Below, piece after piece: positions 1-9,411 of a stretch of 34,845 nt of DNA. Within the stretch, counting starts at the first letter, position 1, and every line of letters begins with the position of its first letter. The notes below the pieces were generated by a model. That model had not been told where the DNA came from, made no database searches, and saw nothing but the letters and a program-made list of their open reading frames with translations. The position numbers and the translations under genes were made by a program. Source of the stretch: an uncultured Bacilli bacterium (GTDB taxonomy: Bacteria > Bacillota_I > Bacilli_A > RF39 > UBA660); NCBI GenBank assembly GCA_947632275.1, contig CANROR010000003.1, forward strand, positions 1 to 34,845, written 5' to 3'.

Positions 1-1
1 T

Positions 2-2110
2 TGTTCGGCTTGTTCAAATGGTTTAGAAAAATACTTAAATAAACAAGAAGGCGTGGAAGCTCAAGTTAATTTAGTTATGGCCACGGCTTCCATTAATTAC
101 GATGCGACTAAAGTTGGCATAAAAGATTTAGAAAGGTTTATCACCGAAGCCGGTTTTGAATCTTTAGGTGAAAATCTTAATTTAAAAACGCACCATAAGA
201 AAATTTATAGTCTTATCTTTTTTGCCCTTTTAGCCATTTTTCTCATGTATTTATCCATGGGCGAAATGGTGGGTTTAAAAGTGCCAACCTTTATATCTTT
301 AAGGCATCATCCTTATTGCTATCTTAGTTTGGTAATTGGTATCTCGCTTTTGGCTATTATTTGGGGCTTTGATATTATCAAAAATGGTTTAAAAAATCTT
401 TTACATTTTATGCCCAACATGGATTCGTTAATTGGCCTTGGGGTAATTGTTAACTTTTTTTATAGTCTTTATAATGCTATCAGTTGTAACTGGGATAAAT
501 TGTATTTTGATTCCGTTTTAATGATTATCTTATTTGTTAAAATTGGGCGGTTTATCGATAGTAAAAATAAGGCAAAAGCGGTCGATGCGATTAAAAATTT
601 AGTAACTTTAACGCCCGAAGAAGCCACCATTTTAAAAGATGGTCACGAATTAAAAGTTAAATTAAATGAGATAAAAAAAGGCGATATTGTTGTTTGTAAA
701 CCGGGGGGAAAAATTGCCGTCGATGGGAAAATAACGAAAGGTCAAACCCATACGGATGAATCTTTTATTACGGGGGAGGCTAAACCGATCAAAAAACAAA
801 AAGGTGATTTAACTTTGGCCGGGTCGCTTAACTATGATGGTTATATCGAATATGAAGCTTTAAATATTGGGAAAGATTCAAGTATTTCGCATATTGTCGA
901 TTTAGTTGTTGAGGCCACCAACACGAAAGCCCCAATTGCTCGAATTGCCGATCGCATCAGTAGTTATTTTGTGCCTTTTATTTTTCTTATTGCCCTTTTT
1001 AGTTTTATTTTAAATTGGAGCTTTTTCCATAATTGGGCCTTAAGTATTGAGGCTTTAGTCACGGTTTTAGTAGTGGCTTGTCCTTGTGCTTTAGGGCTCG
1101 CCACCCCTTTAGCTATGGTGGTGGCAATTGGTAAAGCTAGTAAAATGGGTTTGGTTGTTAAAAGTAGTGAAGTAATTGAAAATTTAAATAAAATAGATAC
1201 AATTATTTTTGATAAAACGGGAACGCTTACGCAAGGCAAACTCACCCTTGTGGAACAAAAAATAATTCCCGAATTAAAACCGGCGGAAGCTTTAAAAATA
1301 TTGCAAGCCTTAGAAGCTAAATCTAATCATCCTTTAGCCCAAAGTATTTGTCGAGGCGTTAAAGACTTTTTCCCAGTTACTAATTTTAAAGAATTAAGTG
1401 GGAAAGGCGTTAAAGCCCAACTAAATAAGCAAACTTATTATGCCGGGAATTATAAGTATTTAACGAGCTTTAAATTAACCAATCCTTTTGCAAAAGAGGA
1501 AAAAGCTTTTTCGTTAAAAGGGGAAAGTATTATTTATCTATGGAATGAGAAACAAGTTTTAGCCATTTTTGGTTTAAGAGATGAAATTAAACCAACGATT
1601 AAGGCAACTTTACGAAATTTAGAGGCTTTAAATAAAAAAATTGTAATGTTAACCGGTGATAATCAAAATACGGCGAAGATTATCGCCGAAGAACTTGGTA
1701 TCCGAGATGTATATAGTGATATTTATCCGGCCATCAAAGCCGAAATTGTTCAAAAATTAAATAAAGAAAATAATGTCATGATGGTGGGCGATGGCTTAAA
1801 TGATTCGCCAGCTTTAAAGACTGCCGCCATTGGCGTAAGTGTTAAAAGTGGGGCCGATATAAGTAATGACGCGGCCGATGTCATCATGATGTCTTCCGAT
1901 ATGAATCGTCTTACCGATTTTTTCCAAATAGGTAAAAAAACCACCAAAATTATTACCGAGAATTTAATTTGGGCTTTATTTTATAATGTCTTAATGGTTC
2001 CTTTAGCTACAGGTTTACTTCCTTTAAAACTTAATCCGATGGTAGCTAGTATGGCTATGGTCTTATCAAGTCTTACGGTCGTATTAAATAGTTTAAGAAT
2101 TAAAAAATAG
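2..2110 (+). CDS. copA: Copper-type P1B ATPase, 5' end outside window (HMA domain CxxC visible)
   Basis: The frame of the 53..2110 ORF stays open upstream to base 2: CSACSNGLEKYLNKQEGVEAQVNLVMATASINYD, an HMA-type CxxC motif. The GTG at 53 is therefore probably not the real start. Also VVACPCALGLATP (CPC), DKTGTLT and GDGLNDSPAL motifs. Confidence 0.93.
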   Translation, partial: CSACSNGLEKYLNKQEGVEAQVNLVMATASINYDATKVGIKDLERFITEAGFESLGENLNLKTHHKKIYSLIFFALLAIFLMYLSMGEMVGLKVPTFISLRHHPYCYLSLVIGISLLAIIWGFDIIKNGLKNLLHFMPNMDSLIGLGVIVNFFYSLYNAISCNWDKLYFDSVLMIILFVKIGRFIDSKNKAKAVDAIKNLVTLTPEEATILKDGHELKVKLNEIKKGDIVVCKPGGKIAVDGKITKGQTHTDESFITGEAKPIKKQKGDLTLAGSLNYDGYIEYEALNIGKDSSISHIVDLVVEATNTKAPIARIADRISSYFVPFIFLIALFSFILNWSFFHNWALSIEALVTVLVVACPCALGLATPLAMVVAIGKASKMGLVVKSSEVIENLNKIDTIIFDKTGTLTQGKLTLVEQKIIPELKPAEALKILQALEAKSNHPLAQSICRGVKDFFPVTNFKELSGKGVKAQLNKQTYYAGNYKYLTSFKLTNPFAKEEKAFSLKGESIIYLWNEKQVLAIFGLRDEIKPTIKATLRNLEALNKKIVMLTGDNQNTAKIIAEELGIRDVYSDIYPAIKAEIVQKLNKENNVMMVGDGLNDSPALKTAAIGVSVKSGADISNDAADVIMMSSDMNRLTDFFQIGKKTTKIITENLIWALFYNVLMVPLATGLLPLKLNPMVASMAMVLSSLTVVLNSLRIKK

Positions 2111-2176
2111 TAACTCTTGCTTTATGTCCTTTAAAAAGAAAAAAGTTTTTGCCATAATAAAGGCAAAGGAGAGAAT

Positions 2177-2884
2177 ATGAATCAAGAAAAAATTGGCAAA
2201 TTTATTGCCCAAAAACGAAAAGAAAAAAATTTAAAACAAGAGGATTTGGCTAGTCTTTTAGGCGTTAGTGCCAAAACTATTTCCCGATGGGAAACCGGAA
2301 GAAATATGCCCGATTTAGCCTTACTTAAACCTTTAAGCTATGAACTAGGGATAACCATTCATGACCTTTTAAGTGGCGAAGTAGTTGAGCAAAAAGATTA
2401 TCCTCAACGTTATGAAGAAAATATTAATAAAGTGTTAATCAAAGCCGCAAGCGAAAATAAAAGAAAATTAGGTTTTGCTCTTTTAATTATGGCTAGCATT
2501 TTAATTTTTTATCATTTAGTTTTAATGATTATGTCGCTTACTAAAGAAGGAATAAACTATTTTTATTTACTAGATCAAAATCTTGCCATCATTCCTTTCG
2601 TTGGAACTTATTCGGGTTTAAAATATGGCTTTTATCAAGCTTTTTTGCAAAATTGTTTAGTTAATTTTAGTTTTACTTTTCTTACTTTTCTTAGTTTAAG
2701 TTATTTAAAAATAACCCGGAATCAACATTTGATAATCTTTATCGTAGTAACTGTTTTAAAAGAGTTATTAAAATGGCTTTTACTAATTGGCCCTTACGAT
2801 ATTGATGATATTTTAATGCAAATTCTATTTTACTTTATTTTAGAGAAGATTTTAAGAAGCAAAAATATGTTAAAAAAACGTTAA
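2177..2884 (+). CDS. XRE-family HTH transcriptional regulator with C-terminal membrane segments
   Basis: N-terminal IGKFIAQKRKEKNLKQEDLASLLGVSAKTISRWETGRNMPDL HTH; hydrophobic C-terminal half; SD aaaggagag upstream. Confidence 0.85.
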   Translation: MNQEKIGKFIAQKRKEKNLKQEDLASLLGVSAKTISRWETGRNMPDLALLKPLSYELGITIHDLLSGEVVEQKDYPQRYEENINKVLIKAASENKRKLGFALLIMASILIFYHLVLMIMSLTKEGINYFYLLDQNLAIIPFVGTYSGLKYGFYQAFLQNCLVNFSFTFLTFLSLSYLKITRNQHLIIFIVVTVLKELLKWLLLIGPYDIDDILMQILFYFILEKILRSKNMLKKR

Positions 2885-2902
2885 AAATTTAACATATTTT
2901 TT
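2864..2902 (+). terminator. Rho-independent terminator overlapping the 3' end of the XRE gene
   Basis: AATATGTTAAA (2864-2874) pairs with TTTAACATATT (2888-2898), followed by TTTT. Confidence 0.65.
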
Positions 2903-2998
2903 ATATATGTTAAAAATAAATGAAAAATTTTATTATAATTAAGCCTTAGAAAAAAGAAAATTAAAGACTTTTTGGCAAAAATAAGATATAATTTAATT

Positions 2999-4015
2999 AT
3001 GGAAAATTTAATGAATTATACACCCAAAATGTTAAAAGATTATTTAGCAAATTTAGGGGAAAAAAGTTTTAAACAAACCCAAATATATGAATGGTTATAT
3101 CAAAAGAAAGTATATGATTTTGATAAATTTTCGAATGTTAGTAAAACTTTACAAGAACATTTAAAACAAGACTTTAATTTAGATTTTATTAAAATCGAAC
3201 AAGTTTTAGAAGGGCCGCTTGTTAAAAAATTTTTGTTTCGGCTTTTAGATGGGGAAAAAATCGAAGCCGTTTTGATGGAACATGATTATGGTTTGTCGGT
3301 TTGTGTATCCAGTCAAGTTGGTTGTAATATGGGTTGTCGTTTTTGTGAAAGTGGGCGGCTTAAAAAGGTAAGAAATTTAGAAACTTATGAAATTGTCGAA
3401 CAAATTATTTTAATTGAAGAATATATCAAGATGCGCATCAGTCATGTCGTGGTGATGGGCATTGGCGAACCTTTTGATAATTACAATAATATTATTAATT
3501 TTGTTACCATTATTAATGATGCGAAGGGTCTGGCGATTGGTTCGCGCCATATTACGATTTCGACCTGCGGATTAGTTCCTAAAATTAAAGAATTCATGAC
3601 TTTAGATTGGCAAGTTAACTTAGCCATTTCTTTGCATGCGCCAACTAATGAAATTCGAAATAAAATTATGCCTGTCAACCAAGTGTATAGTCTTGATATT
3701 TTAATTGACACAATTAAGGAATATATTGCGAAAACTAATAGACGAGTGACTATAGAATATGTTATGCTTAATATGGTAAATGATAAAGAAGAAGATGCGG
3801 AGGCTTTAGCCAAGTTATTAAAAGGAATGAATGTTTATGTTAATTTAATTCCGTATAATGAAACGGCGCACATCGAATTTAAAAGAAGTAGCAAAGAACG
3901 CATTGATAAGTTCTTTAACATTTTGAAAAAGCATAAAATTAATGTTACAATTCGCAAAGAATTCGGGGGAAACATTAAAGCTGCCTGCGGACAGTTAAGA
4001 AGTGAGAGTGATTAA
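2999..4015 (+). CDS. rlmN: 23S rRNA (adenine2503-C2)-methyltransferase RlmN
   Basis: CNMGCRFCESG radical-SAM CxxxCxxC motif, GIGEPFDNY, RxVTIEYVMLNMVND. Start re-called to ATG 2999; the ORF track used TTG 2972. Confidence 0.93.
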   Translation: MENLMNYTPKMLKDYLANLGEKSFKQTQIYEWLYQKKVYDFDKFSNVSKTLQEHLKQDFNLDFIKIEQVLEGPLVKKFLFRLLDGEKIEAVLMEHDYGLSVCVSSQVGCNMGCRFCESGRLKKVRNLETYEIVEQIILIEEYIKMRISHVVVMGIGEPFDNYNNIINFVTIINDAKGLAIGSRHITISTCGLVPKIKEFMTLDWQVNLAISLHAPTNEIRNKIMPVNQVYSLDILIDTIKEYIAKTNRRVTIEYVMLNMVNDKEEDAEALAKLLKGMNVYVNLIPYNETAHIEFKRSSKERIDKFFNILKKHKINVTIRKEFGGNIKAACGQLRSESD

Positions 4016-4763
4016 TACGAAAGCTTATTATTTAACCGATACGGGACAAGTTAGAAGTCATAATGAAGATAGTGTTACAATTTTACGGAATAGTAGTGAT
4101 GAAATTTTAATGATAGTCGCGGATGGGATGGGAGGACATCGTAAAGGCGAAGTGGCCAGTTCCTTAACCGTTACCCATTTAGGTAAACGCTTCACCGATT
4201 TATCGAGTGTCGGAACCAAACTTGATGCCATTAATTGGCTTAATGATAATATCAATGAAATAAATCGGGAAATTATTGATTATGGCGAAAAAAATGAAAA
4301 TTCCAAAGGCTTAGGCACCACTTTAGTGGCCGCGATTGTAACCAAAGAATTTATTATTATGTGTAATATTGGGGATTCTTCAGGATATGCCATGAAAAAT
4401 GGTAAACTGCATAAAGTAACGAAACCCCACACTTTAGTTAATTTATTAGTTGATGCCGGCAATCTAACGGAAGAAGAGGCGAAAAATCATCCAAAGAAAA
4501 ATGTTTTAATGCGCGCTTTAGGAGCCGCAGAAAAATGTGAAGTCGATATGTTTGATGTCGATAATGATAGTGAAGTAATTTTACTTTGTAGTGATGGCTT
4601 AACCAATATGTTAACTGATGAACAAATTGAAAAAGTTTTACTAACCGACGAACTCACACCAGAAGAAAAAGTAATTAAATTGATTAAAAAATGCAATGCA
4701 CGAGGGGGAAATGATAATATTTCGGTAGCGTATTTAATCCGAGAAAGTGGTGATATATTATGA
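4002..4763 (+). CDS. stp: PP2C-family protein serine/threonine phosphatase
   Basis: TDTGQVRSHNEDS, VADGMGGHRKGEVAS, LLCSDGLTNML, GGNDNISVAYL motifs; located immediately before prkC. Confidence 0.92.
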   Translation: MRVINTKAYYLTDTGQVRSHNEDSVTILRNSSDEILMIVADGMGGHRKGEVASSLTVTHLGKRFTDLSSVGTKLDAINWLNDNINEINREIIDYGEKNENSKGLGTTLVAAIVTKEFIIMCNIGDSSGYAMKNGKLHKVTKPHTLVNLLVDAGNLTEEEAKNHPKKNVLMRALGAAEKCEVDMFDVDNDSEVILLCSDGLTNMLTDEQIEKVLLTDELTPEEKVIKLIKKCNARGGNDNISVAYLIRESGDIL

Positions 4764-6520
4764 TAATGAAAGGGCAAAAGATTAGTGATAGATACCAAAT
4801 AATCAAAAGCATTGGCGAAGGTGGGATGGCTAATGTTTATTTGGCTTATGATACGATTTTAGATCGGAATGTCGCAGTCAAAGTTTTAAGGGGGGATTTA
4901 GCCAATGACGAAAAATTTGTGCGCCGTTTTCAAAGAGAAGCCCTATCAGCTTCTAGTTTATCGAATCCGAACATAGTCGAAGTTTACGATGTCGGCGAAG
5001 ATAATGGCGAATATTATATTGTCATGGAATATGTCGAAGGAAAACACTTAAAAAGTTTACTAAAAAAACGAGGAAAATTAACCTTGCCGGAAGTAATTGA
5101 TATTGTTTTACAAATTACGAATGGTTTGTCGGTGGCGCATGATTCCTATATTATCCACCGGGATATTAAACCCCAAAATATATTGATTTTAGAAAATGGT
5201 TTAATCAAAATTACCGATTTTGGAATTGCGATGGCTATAAATTCGACCCAACTTACCCAAACTAATAGTGTCATGGGTTCGGTACATTATTTGCCACCAG
5301 AACAAGCCAGTGGCAAAGGAGCAACCCTCCAAAGTGATATTTATTCCATTGGGATTTTAATGTATGAACTTTTATGTGGTAAGTTACCTTTTAAAGGGGA
5401 TAATGCCGTCGAAATTGCGCTTAAACATTTAAAGGAACCGATGCCAAGCATTCGCGATGAAATTCCCGAGATTCCCCAAAGTGTCGAAAACATTATTTTA
5501 AAGGCCACGGCCAAGAATCCCAAGAATCGTTATGCTGATGCTCGGGAAATGCATGAAGATTTAAAAACTTGCTTAGATGAATCGCGAGCTAATGAACTGA
5601 AAATAACCTTTAAGTATCCCGAAAATGATTATGACGATACAAAGTTATTAAAAACGATTAAAACCCAAGAAAAGGTAAGTAAAAAAGAAGTAGGTGATGA
5701 TGAAATAGCGAAGAAAGTAAATAAAAAAGATTACAATAATAACCAAAACAAATTGCTCATTATCTTAGGAAGCATCTTTGTTGGCTTAGTCGTAATTGTA
5801 ACCACCATTTTTGTTCTTATTCCTTATATGACGAAATCCAAACAAATTGCGATTCCTGATGTCACGGGAAAAGATTTAACCGAAGCCATTCAAGAATTAC
5901 AAAACGCGGGATTTGTTGTTGCCGACGAACAAGTGGAACAACCAAGTGGTGATGTGGAAGCGGGTCAAGTTATTAAAACCAATCCGGCCGCCGGCAGTGT
6001 TCGAAAAGAAGGCTTTGAAATAACTTTATATGTTTCCACGGGCGATAGTCAAATTGAAATCGAAGATTATGTTGGGAAAAATTATAACGAAATAAAAGGA
6101 AAACTTGAAGCTTTAGGATTACAAGTTATTATCGAAAAAGAAGATATTCCTTTAGAAGACACATCTAAATACGAAGAAGGTATTATTTTTAAACAAGATA
6201 TTGAAGTTGGAACTAAACTTTCTAAAGGTGATATGATAACTTTATATATTCCGGCCTTAGATAATAAATATCCAGATTTTGTCGCCGAAGGTTATACCGA
6301 AGAAGCTTTAAATGATTTTGCCAAAGATATGGGGATTACCATCAATCCTACTTATGTGGAAGTAACTGATCCTAATCAAGTTGGCAAAGTAATTTATCAA
6401 GCCCGGGCGGCTGGTAGTAAAATTGTCAGTGGCACGACTTTAAATGTTAAAATAGGGAAAGCAGTGACGGTAGCTCCTGAAGAACCTGAAGAAACGCCGG
6501 AAACCGATTTAAATGGTTAA
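4760..6520 (+). CDS. prkC: Membrane serine/threonine protein kinase with PASTA repeats
   Basis: GEGGMANVYLAYD, HRDIKPQNIL, DFGIA kinase motifs; TM segment LLIILGSIFVGLVVIVTTIFVLIP; about three PASTA repeats. Confidence 0.94.
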   Translation: MIMKGQKISDRYQIIKSIGEGGMANVYLAYDTILDRNVAVKVLRGDLANDEKFVRRFQREALSASSLSNPNIVEVYDVGEDNGEYYIVMEYVEGKHLKSLLKKRGKLTLPEVIDIVLQITNGLSVAHDSYIIHRDIKPQNILILENGLIKITDFGIAMAINSTQLTQTNSVMGSVHYLPPEQASGKGATLQSDIYSIGILMYELLCGKLPFKGDNAVEIALKHLKEPMPSIRDEIPEIPQSVENIILKATAKNPKNRYADAREMHEDLKTCLDESRANELKITFKYPENDYDDTKLLKTIKTQEKVSKKEVGDDEIAKKVNKKDYNNNQNKLLIILGSIFVGLVVIVTTIFVLIPYMTKSKQIAIPDVTGKDLTEAIQELQNAGFVVADEQVEQPSGDVEAGQVIKTNPAAGSVRKEGFEITLYVSTGDSQIEIEDYVGKNYNEIKGKLEALGLQVIIEKEDIPLEDTSKYEEGIIFKQDIEVGTKLSKGDMITLYIPALDNKYPDFVAEGYTEEALNDFAKDMGITINPTYVEVTDPNQVGKVIYQARAAGSKIVSGTTLNVKIGKAVTVAPEEPEETPETDLNG

Positions 6521-7382
6521 GATGGAAGGAATAATTACTAAAATTGTTAGCAATCAATATACGGTACAAGTAGGTACGGAAAAATACTTATGTCAAGCGC
6601 GGGGAAAATTTCGCTTTTTGAAAGATTCCCCCGTCGTTGGCGATAAAGTCGTAATTGATGCGGAAAAGAAACTAATAACCGAGATTTTGCCCCGCCTTAA
6701 TAAATTAGATCGGCCGCCGGTAGCTAATATTTACTATGCTGTTGTGGTCGTTAGTTTAAAAAAACCGGATTTAGATCTTTATTTACTTGATAAAATCTTG
6801 GTGGCTATTGCTAAAAAATGTGCTAATGTTATTATTCTATTTACAAAAGTTGATTTATGTAATGCTGAGGAATTAAAAAAAGCTCAAGAATTACAAAAAT
6901 ATTATCACCAATTAAATTATCAAGTATATTTTAATAATGATGAACAAGCCGTTATAAAGATGAAAAAACAATTAAAAGGTCATATTGTGACTTTAACTGG
7001 CCAATCGGGAGCCGGGAAAAGTACTTTTCTAAATAGATTACTACCGAATTTAAATTTAGCCACTTCTCCCATAAGCGAGGCCTTAAATCGGGGTGTGCAT
7101 ACGACTCGACACAGTGAAATTTATGATATTGAAGGAATATTATTTGTCGATACGCCTGGTTTCTCGGCTTTAGACTTAAATATGTCAATCGAAGCTTTAA
7201 AAGAAGCTTTTCCTGAATTTCAAAATATTAAGTGTAAATATCAAGATTGTAATCATGATAAAGAAGATGATTGTGCCATTAAAAAGGCAGTAGAAGTGGG
7301 TAAAATTTTAAAAAGTAGGTATAATAATTATATAATGTTTAAAAAGGAGATTTATGAAAATAGCCGTAAGTTTTATAAATAG
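6513..7382 (+). CDS. rsgA: Ribosome small-subunit-dependent GTPase A
   Basis: Circularly permuted GTPase: FTKVDL, GQSGAGKSTFLNRL, DTPGFSALDL; C-terminal Cys/His zinc motif CKYQDCNHDKEDDC. Confidence 0.93.
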   Translation: MVKMEGIITKIVSNQYTVQVGTEKYLCQARGKFRFLKDSPVVGDKVVIDAEKKLITEILPRLNKLDRPPVANIYYAVVVVSLKKPDLDLYLLDKILVAIAKKCANVIILFTKVDLCNAEELKKAQELQKYYHQLNYQVYFNNDEQAVIKMKKQLKGHIVTLTGQSGAGKSTFLNRLLPNLNLATSPISEALNRGVHTTRHSEIYDIEGILFVDTPGFSALDLNMSIEALKEAFPEFQNIKCKYQDCNHDKEDDCAIKKAVEVGKILKSRYNNYIMFKKEIYENSRKFYK

Positions 7383-7968
7383 TTACTATGATTTAAATAA
7401 GACCTTGGAATTAATTGATGCTTCCAATGCCGATTATATTCATGTCGATATTATGGATGGTAGATATGTCCAAGACAATAATTTTGATGTTAATTTATTT
7501 CCTATATTAGCCAAATGTCATAAACCATTAGATGTGCATTTGATGGTCAAAGAACCTGAAAAATATTTACCATATTTTCAAGATTTAAACGTTGATTGCA
7601 TAACAGTTCATCCCAGTGAAGTTAAAGACTTTATGAAATTTAAACTTGATTTAGCTCAAGAGGGAATAAAACTAGGAATTGCCATAAATCCTAGTGAAGA
7701 CATTGATTATTTTGAACAATTTTTACCGCATGCTAATAAAGCTTTAATTATGAGTGTTTATCCGGGCAAAGGTGGCCAAATATTCATGGAAAGTGTTTTA
7801 TATAAAATCAAACAATTACAAGGTTATAATTTAGAAATTGGGATTGATGGGGGAATTAATGCCGAAACCATTAAACTAGTCGAAGGCGTTGATTATGTCG
7901 TCAGTGGTTCCTTCGTTTGTTGTAGTGATGATTTTAATCGGCAAATAGCTATTTTAAAAAATAATTAA
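7354..7968 (+). CDS. rpe: Ribulose-phosphate 3-epimerase
   Basis: DYIHVDIMDGRYVQDN, LDVHLMVKEP, SVYPGKGGQ, GIDGGINAETI motifs. Confidence 0.9.
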   Translation: MKIAVSFINSYYDLNKTLELIDASNADYIHVDIMDGRYVQDNNFDVNLFPILAKCHKPLDVHLMVKEPEKYLPYFQDLNVDCITVHPSEVKDFMKFKLDLAQEGIKLGIAINPSEDIDYFEQFLPHANKALIMSVYPGKGGQIFMESVLYKIKQLQGYNLEIGIDGGINAETIKLVEGVDYVVSGSFVCCSDDFNRQIAILKNN

Positions 7969-7995
7969 AAAAGACGAGGCAATTTCGACCTCGTC
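7965..7995 (-). terminator. Rho-independent terminator for rpmB
   Basis: GACGAGG (7973-7979) pairs with CCTCGTC (7989-7995); on the minus strand the stem is followed by TTTTTT. Confidence 0.6.
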
Positions 7996-8001
7996 GTTAT
8001 A

Positions 8002-8034
8002 ATATCAAAGCTAACAATCAGCTTTGATATTTTT
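8002..8034 (+). terminator. Rho-independent terminator for rpe
   Basis: 11-bp perfect stem ATATCAAAGCT / AGCTTTGATAT (8002-8012, 8020-8030) followed by TTTT. Confidence 0.75.
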
Positions 8035-8075
8035 ATTATATGTAATTATGAAAAAATTATACATAAAAACTGTCC

Positions 8076-8255
8076 TTAGGCAGCTTTTTTGGTATTTTTA
8101 TTCATTGTTCTAGCTTCTCTAGCACTTAATATTACTTTTTCTCCATTAATAGTTTTCTTTTGTAAATTTGGTTTTTGTTTCATCTTTGTTGCATTTAAAG
8201 CATGGCTTCTTCTATTTCCTGTTAAAGGTTTTTTCGTTGTAATCTTTGTGGCCAT
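8076..8255 (-). CDS. rpmB: 50S ribosomal protein L28 (59 aa)
   Basis: Reverse-strand translation MATKITTKKPLTGNRRSHALNATKMKQKPNLQKKTINGEKVILSAREARTMNKNTKKAA. The TGNRRSHALNATK core is L28-like; strong SD AAAGGAGG upstream; position next to rsgA-rpe matches Firmicutes synteny. Absent from the ORF track, probably because of a length cut-off. Confidence 0.92.
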   Translation of the reverse strand: MATKITTKKPLTGNRRSHALNATKMKQKPNLQKKTINGEKVILSAREARTMNKNTKKAA

Positions 8256-8337
8256 AATAATTCCTCCTTTTTTCTAACATTAAAACTATAACATTTTATG
8301 CCTGTATTGTCAAATAAATTATGCAAAAATTAAGGAT

Positions 8338-9411
8338 TTAAGATTTATTTTTTCGTTTAATTTTTAGAGATAAGAAAATTAAGATTAAAACTAATAAAAT
8401 AAAAAGAGCATAGATGAAGGTATTATAAATAATCATAATTAAATTAAAGTGATTTTCGACAAATAAGGTGGTAAATAATGCAATAATAATTAGCCAAAGG
8501 GAAGGGTAAAAATTATTGCCTTTACTTAAATTTTTTAAGCGATTCATAACTAAAGACATACTGATAAATAAGTCTCCTAACCAAATAAAGGCTAAAATAT
8601 TTTCCACATTTTCAAAAAAACGAAAGAATTCGATTTTGCGAAGAATGGCATATTCGGGATAACTAAACATGCGAACTAGGGTATCTCCTAAAACGGAAGT
8701 GATATTAACAATCACAAAAATGGTCGTGATAGTGCCAATTAAATAATTGCCGAGAGCTTCTTTAAAAGAAATTTTTTCATCGATAAGTAAAAGAAAAGGG
8801 GTAATTGATAAAGTAGCATAAAATAAAGCTCCTAAGATAATTTTGCCAAACGAAGTCGTATAAATAGGTAAAAAGAAACTTAGTTCCGCGGCATCAGTTA
8901 AAAGCAAAATTTTGATAATAGTTACAATTAAACAAAGGGGAAAAATTATTTGGGCTACGCGGCCCACGCATTTTAACCCTTTACTTGTAATATAGATAAG
9001 TAATAAAACAATCGGTGCACAAATTAAAAAGGATGGAGTATGGGATAAATAATAAGCCGAAACCAGTGTCGATAAAAATAAAATATTAACTAAAAGCATT
9101 AAAGTATAAAGGAAAAAGAAAAGCATTTTTAAGAAAATATTGCTAAAAGTTTTCTGTTGGCAAAAATTATTTAAATTGCTCGGCATTTTATTCGAACAAT
9201 AATTAATAATATAAAGAAATATAATACCTAAAAGAACTCCTAAAAGGGCACTTATCCATGCATCTTTGCCACATAAAGCAAAAATATTAGACATTCCCCC
9301 ACCTAAAAATAAGGCTCTTGTTAAGAAAAAACTGACTGATCGATTTTGATTTTTAGTTAGCATCTTCCACCTCATAAATGATTCCTTTTTTATTGATATT
9401 AAATTGGACAT
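8338..9411 (-). CDS. Spore germination permease, GerAB family
   Basis: 357-aa polytopic protein with GerAB-like organisation, adjacent to the GerAC and GerAA homologs. The true start is probably downstream of 9411 (MRWKMLTKNQ.. or MLTKNQ..). Confidence 0.82.
   Translation of the reverse strand: MSNLISIKKESFMRWKMLTKNQNRSVSFFLTRALFLGGGMSNIFALCGKDAWISALLGVLLGIIFLYIINYCSNKMPSNLNNFCQQKTFSNIFLKMLFFFLYTLMLLVNILFLSTLVSAYYLSHTPSFLICAPIVLLLIYITSKGLKCVGRVAQIIFPLCLIVTIIKILLLTDAAELSFFLPIYTTSFGKIILGALFYATLSITPFLLLIDEKISFKEALGNYLIGTITTIFVIVNITSVLGDTLVRMFSYPEYAILRKIEFFRFFENVENILAFIWLGDLFISMSLVMNRLKNLSKGNNFYPSLWLIIIALFTTLFVENHFNLIMIIYNTFIYALFILLVLILIFLSLKIKRKNKS

Noticed and set aside
964-1245. Minus-strand ORFs inside the P-type ATPase (964-1245, 1750-1947)
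   Set aside because: Shadow ORFs fully inside a conserved gene; no SD or recognisable domain.
3481-3813. Minus-strand ORFs inside rlmN, stp, prkC, rsgA (3481-3813, 4058-4255, 4280-4462, 4487-4798, 5341-5523, 6952-7188)
   Set aside because: Antisense shadows of strongly supported genes with skewed composition.
8048-8113. Small ORF MKKLYIKTVLRQLFWYFYSLF in the place where spoVM lies in Bacillus (near rpmB)
   Set aside because: No SD, sits after a terminator and overlaps rpmB antisense; the sequence does not convincingly match SpoVM (lacks the central Pro-containing helix pattern).
8089-8277. Plus-strand 62-aa hydrophobic ORF
   Set aside because: Antisense to rpmB, which has a strong SD and a recognisable product.
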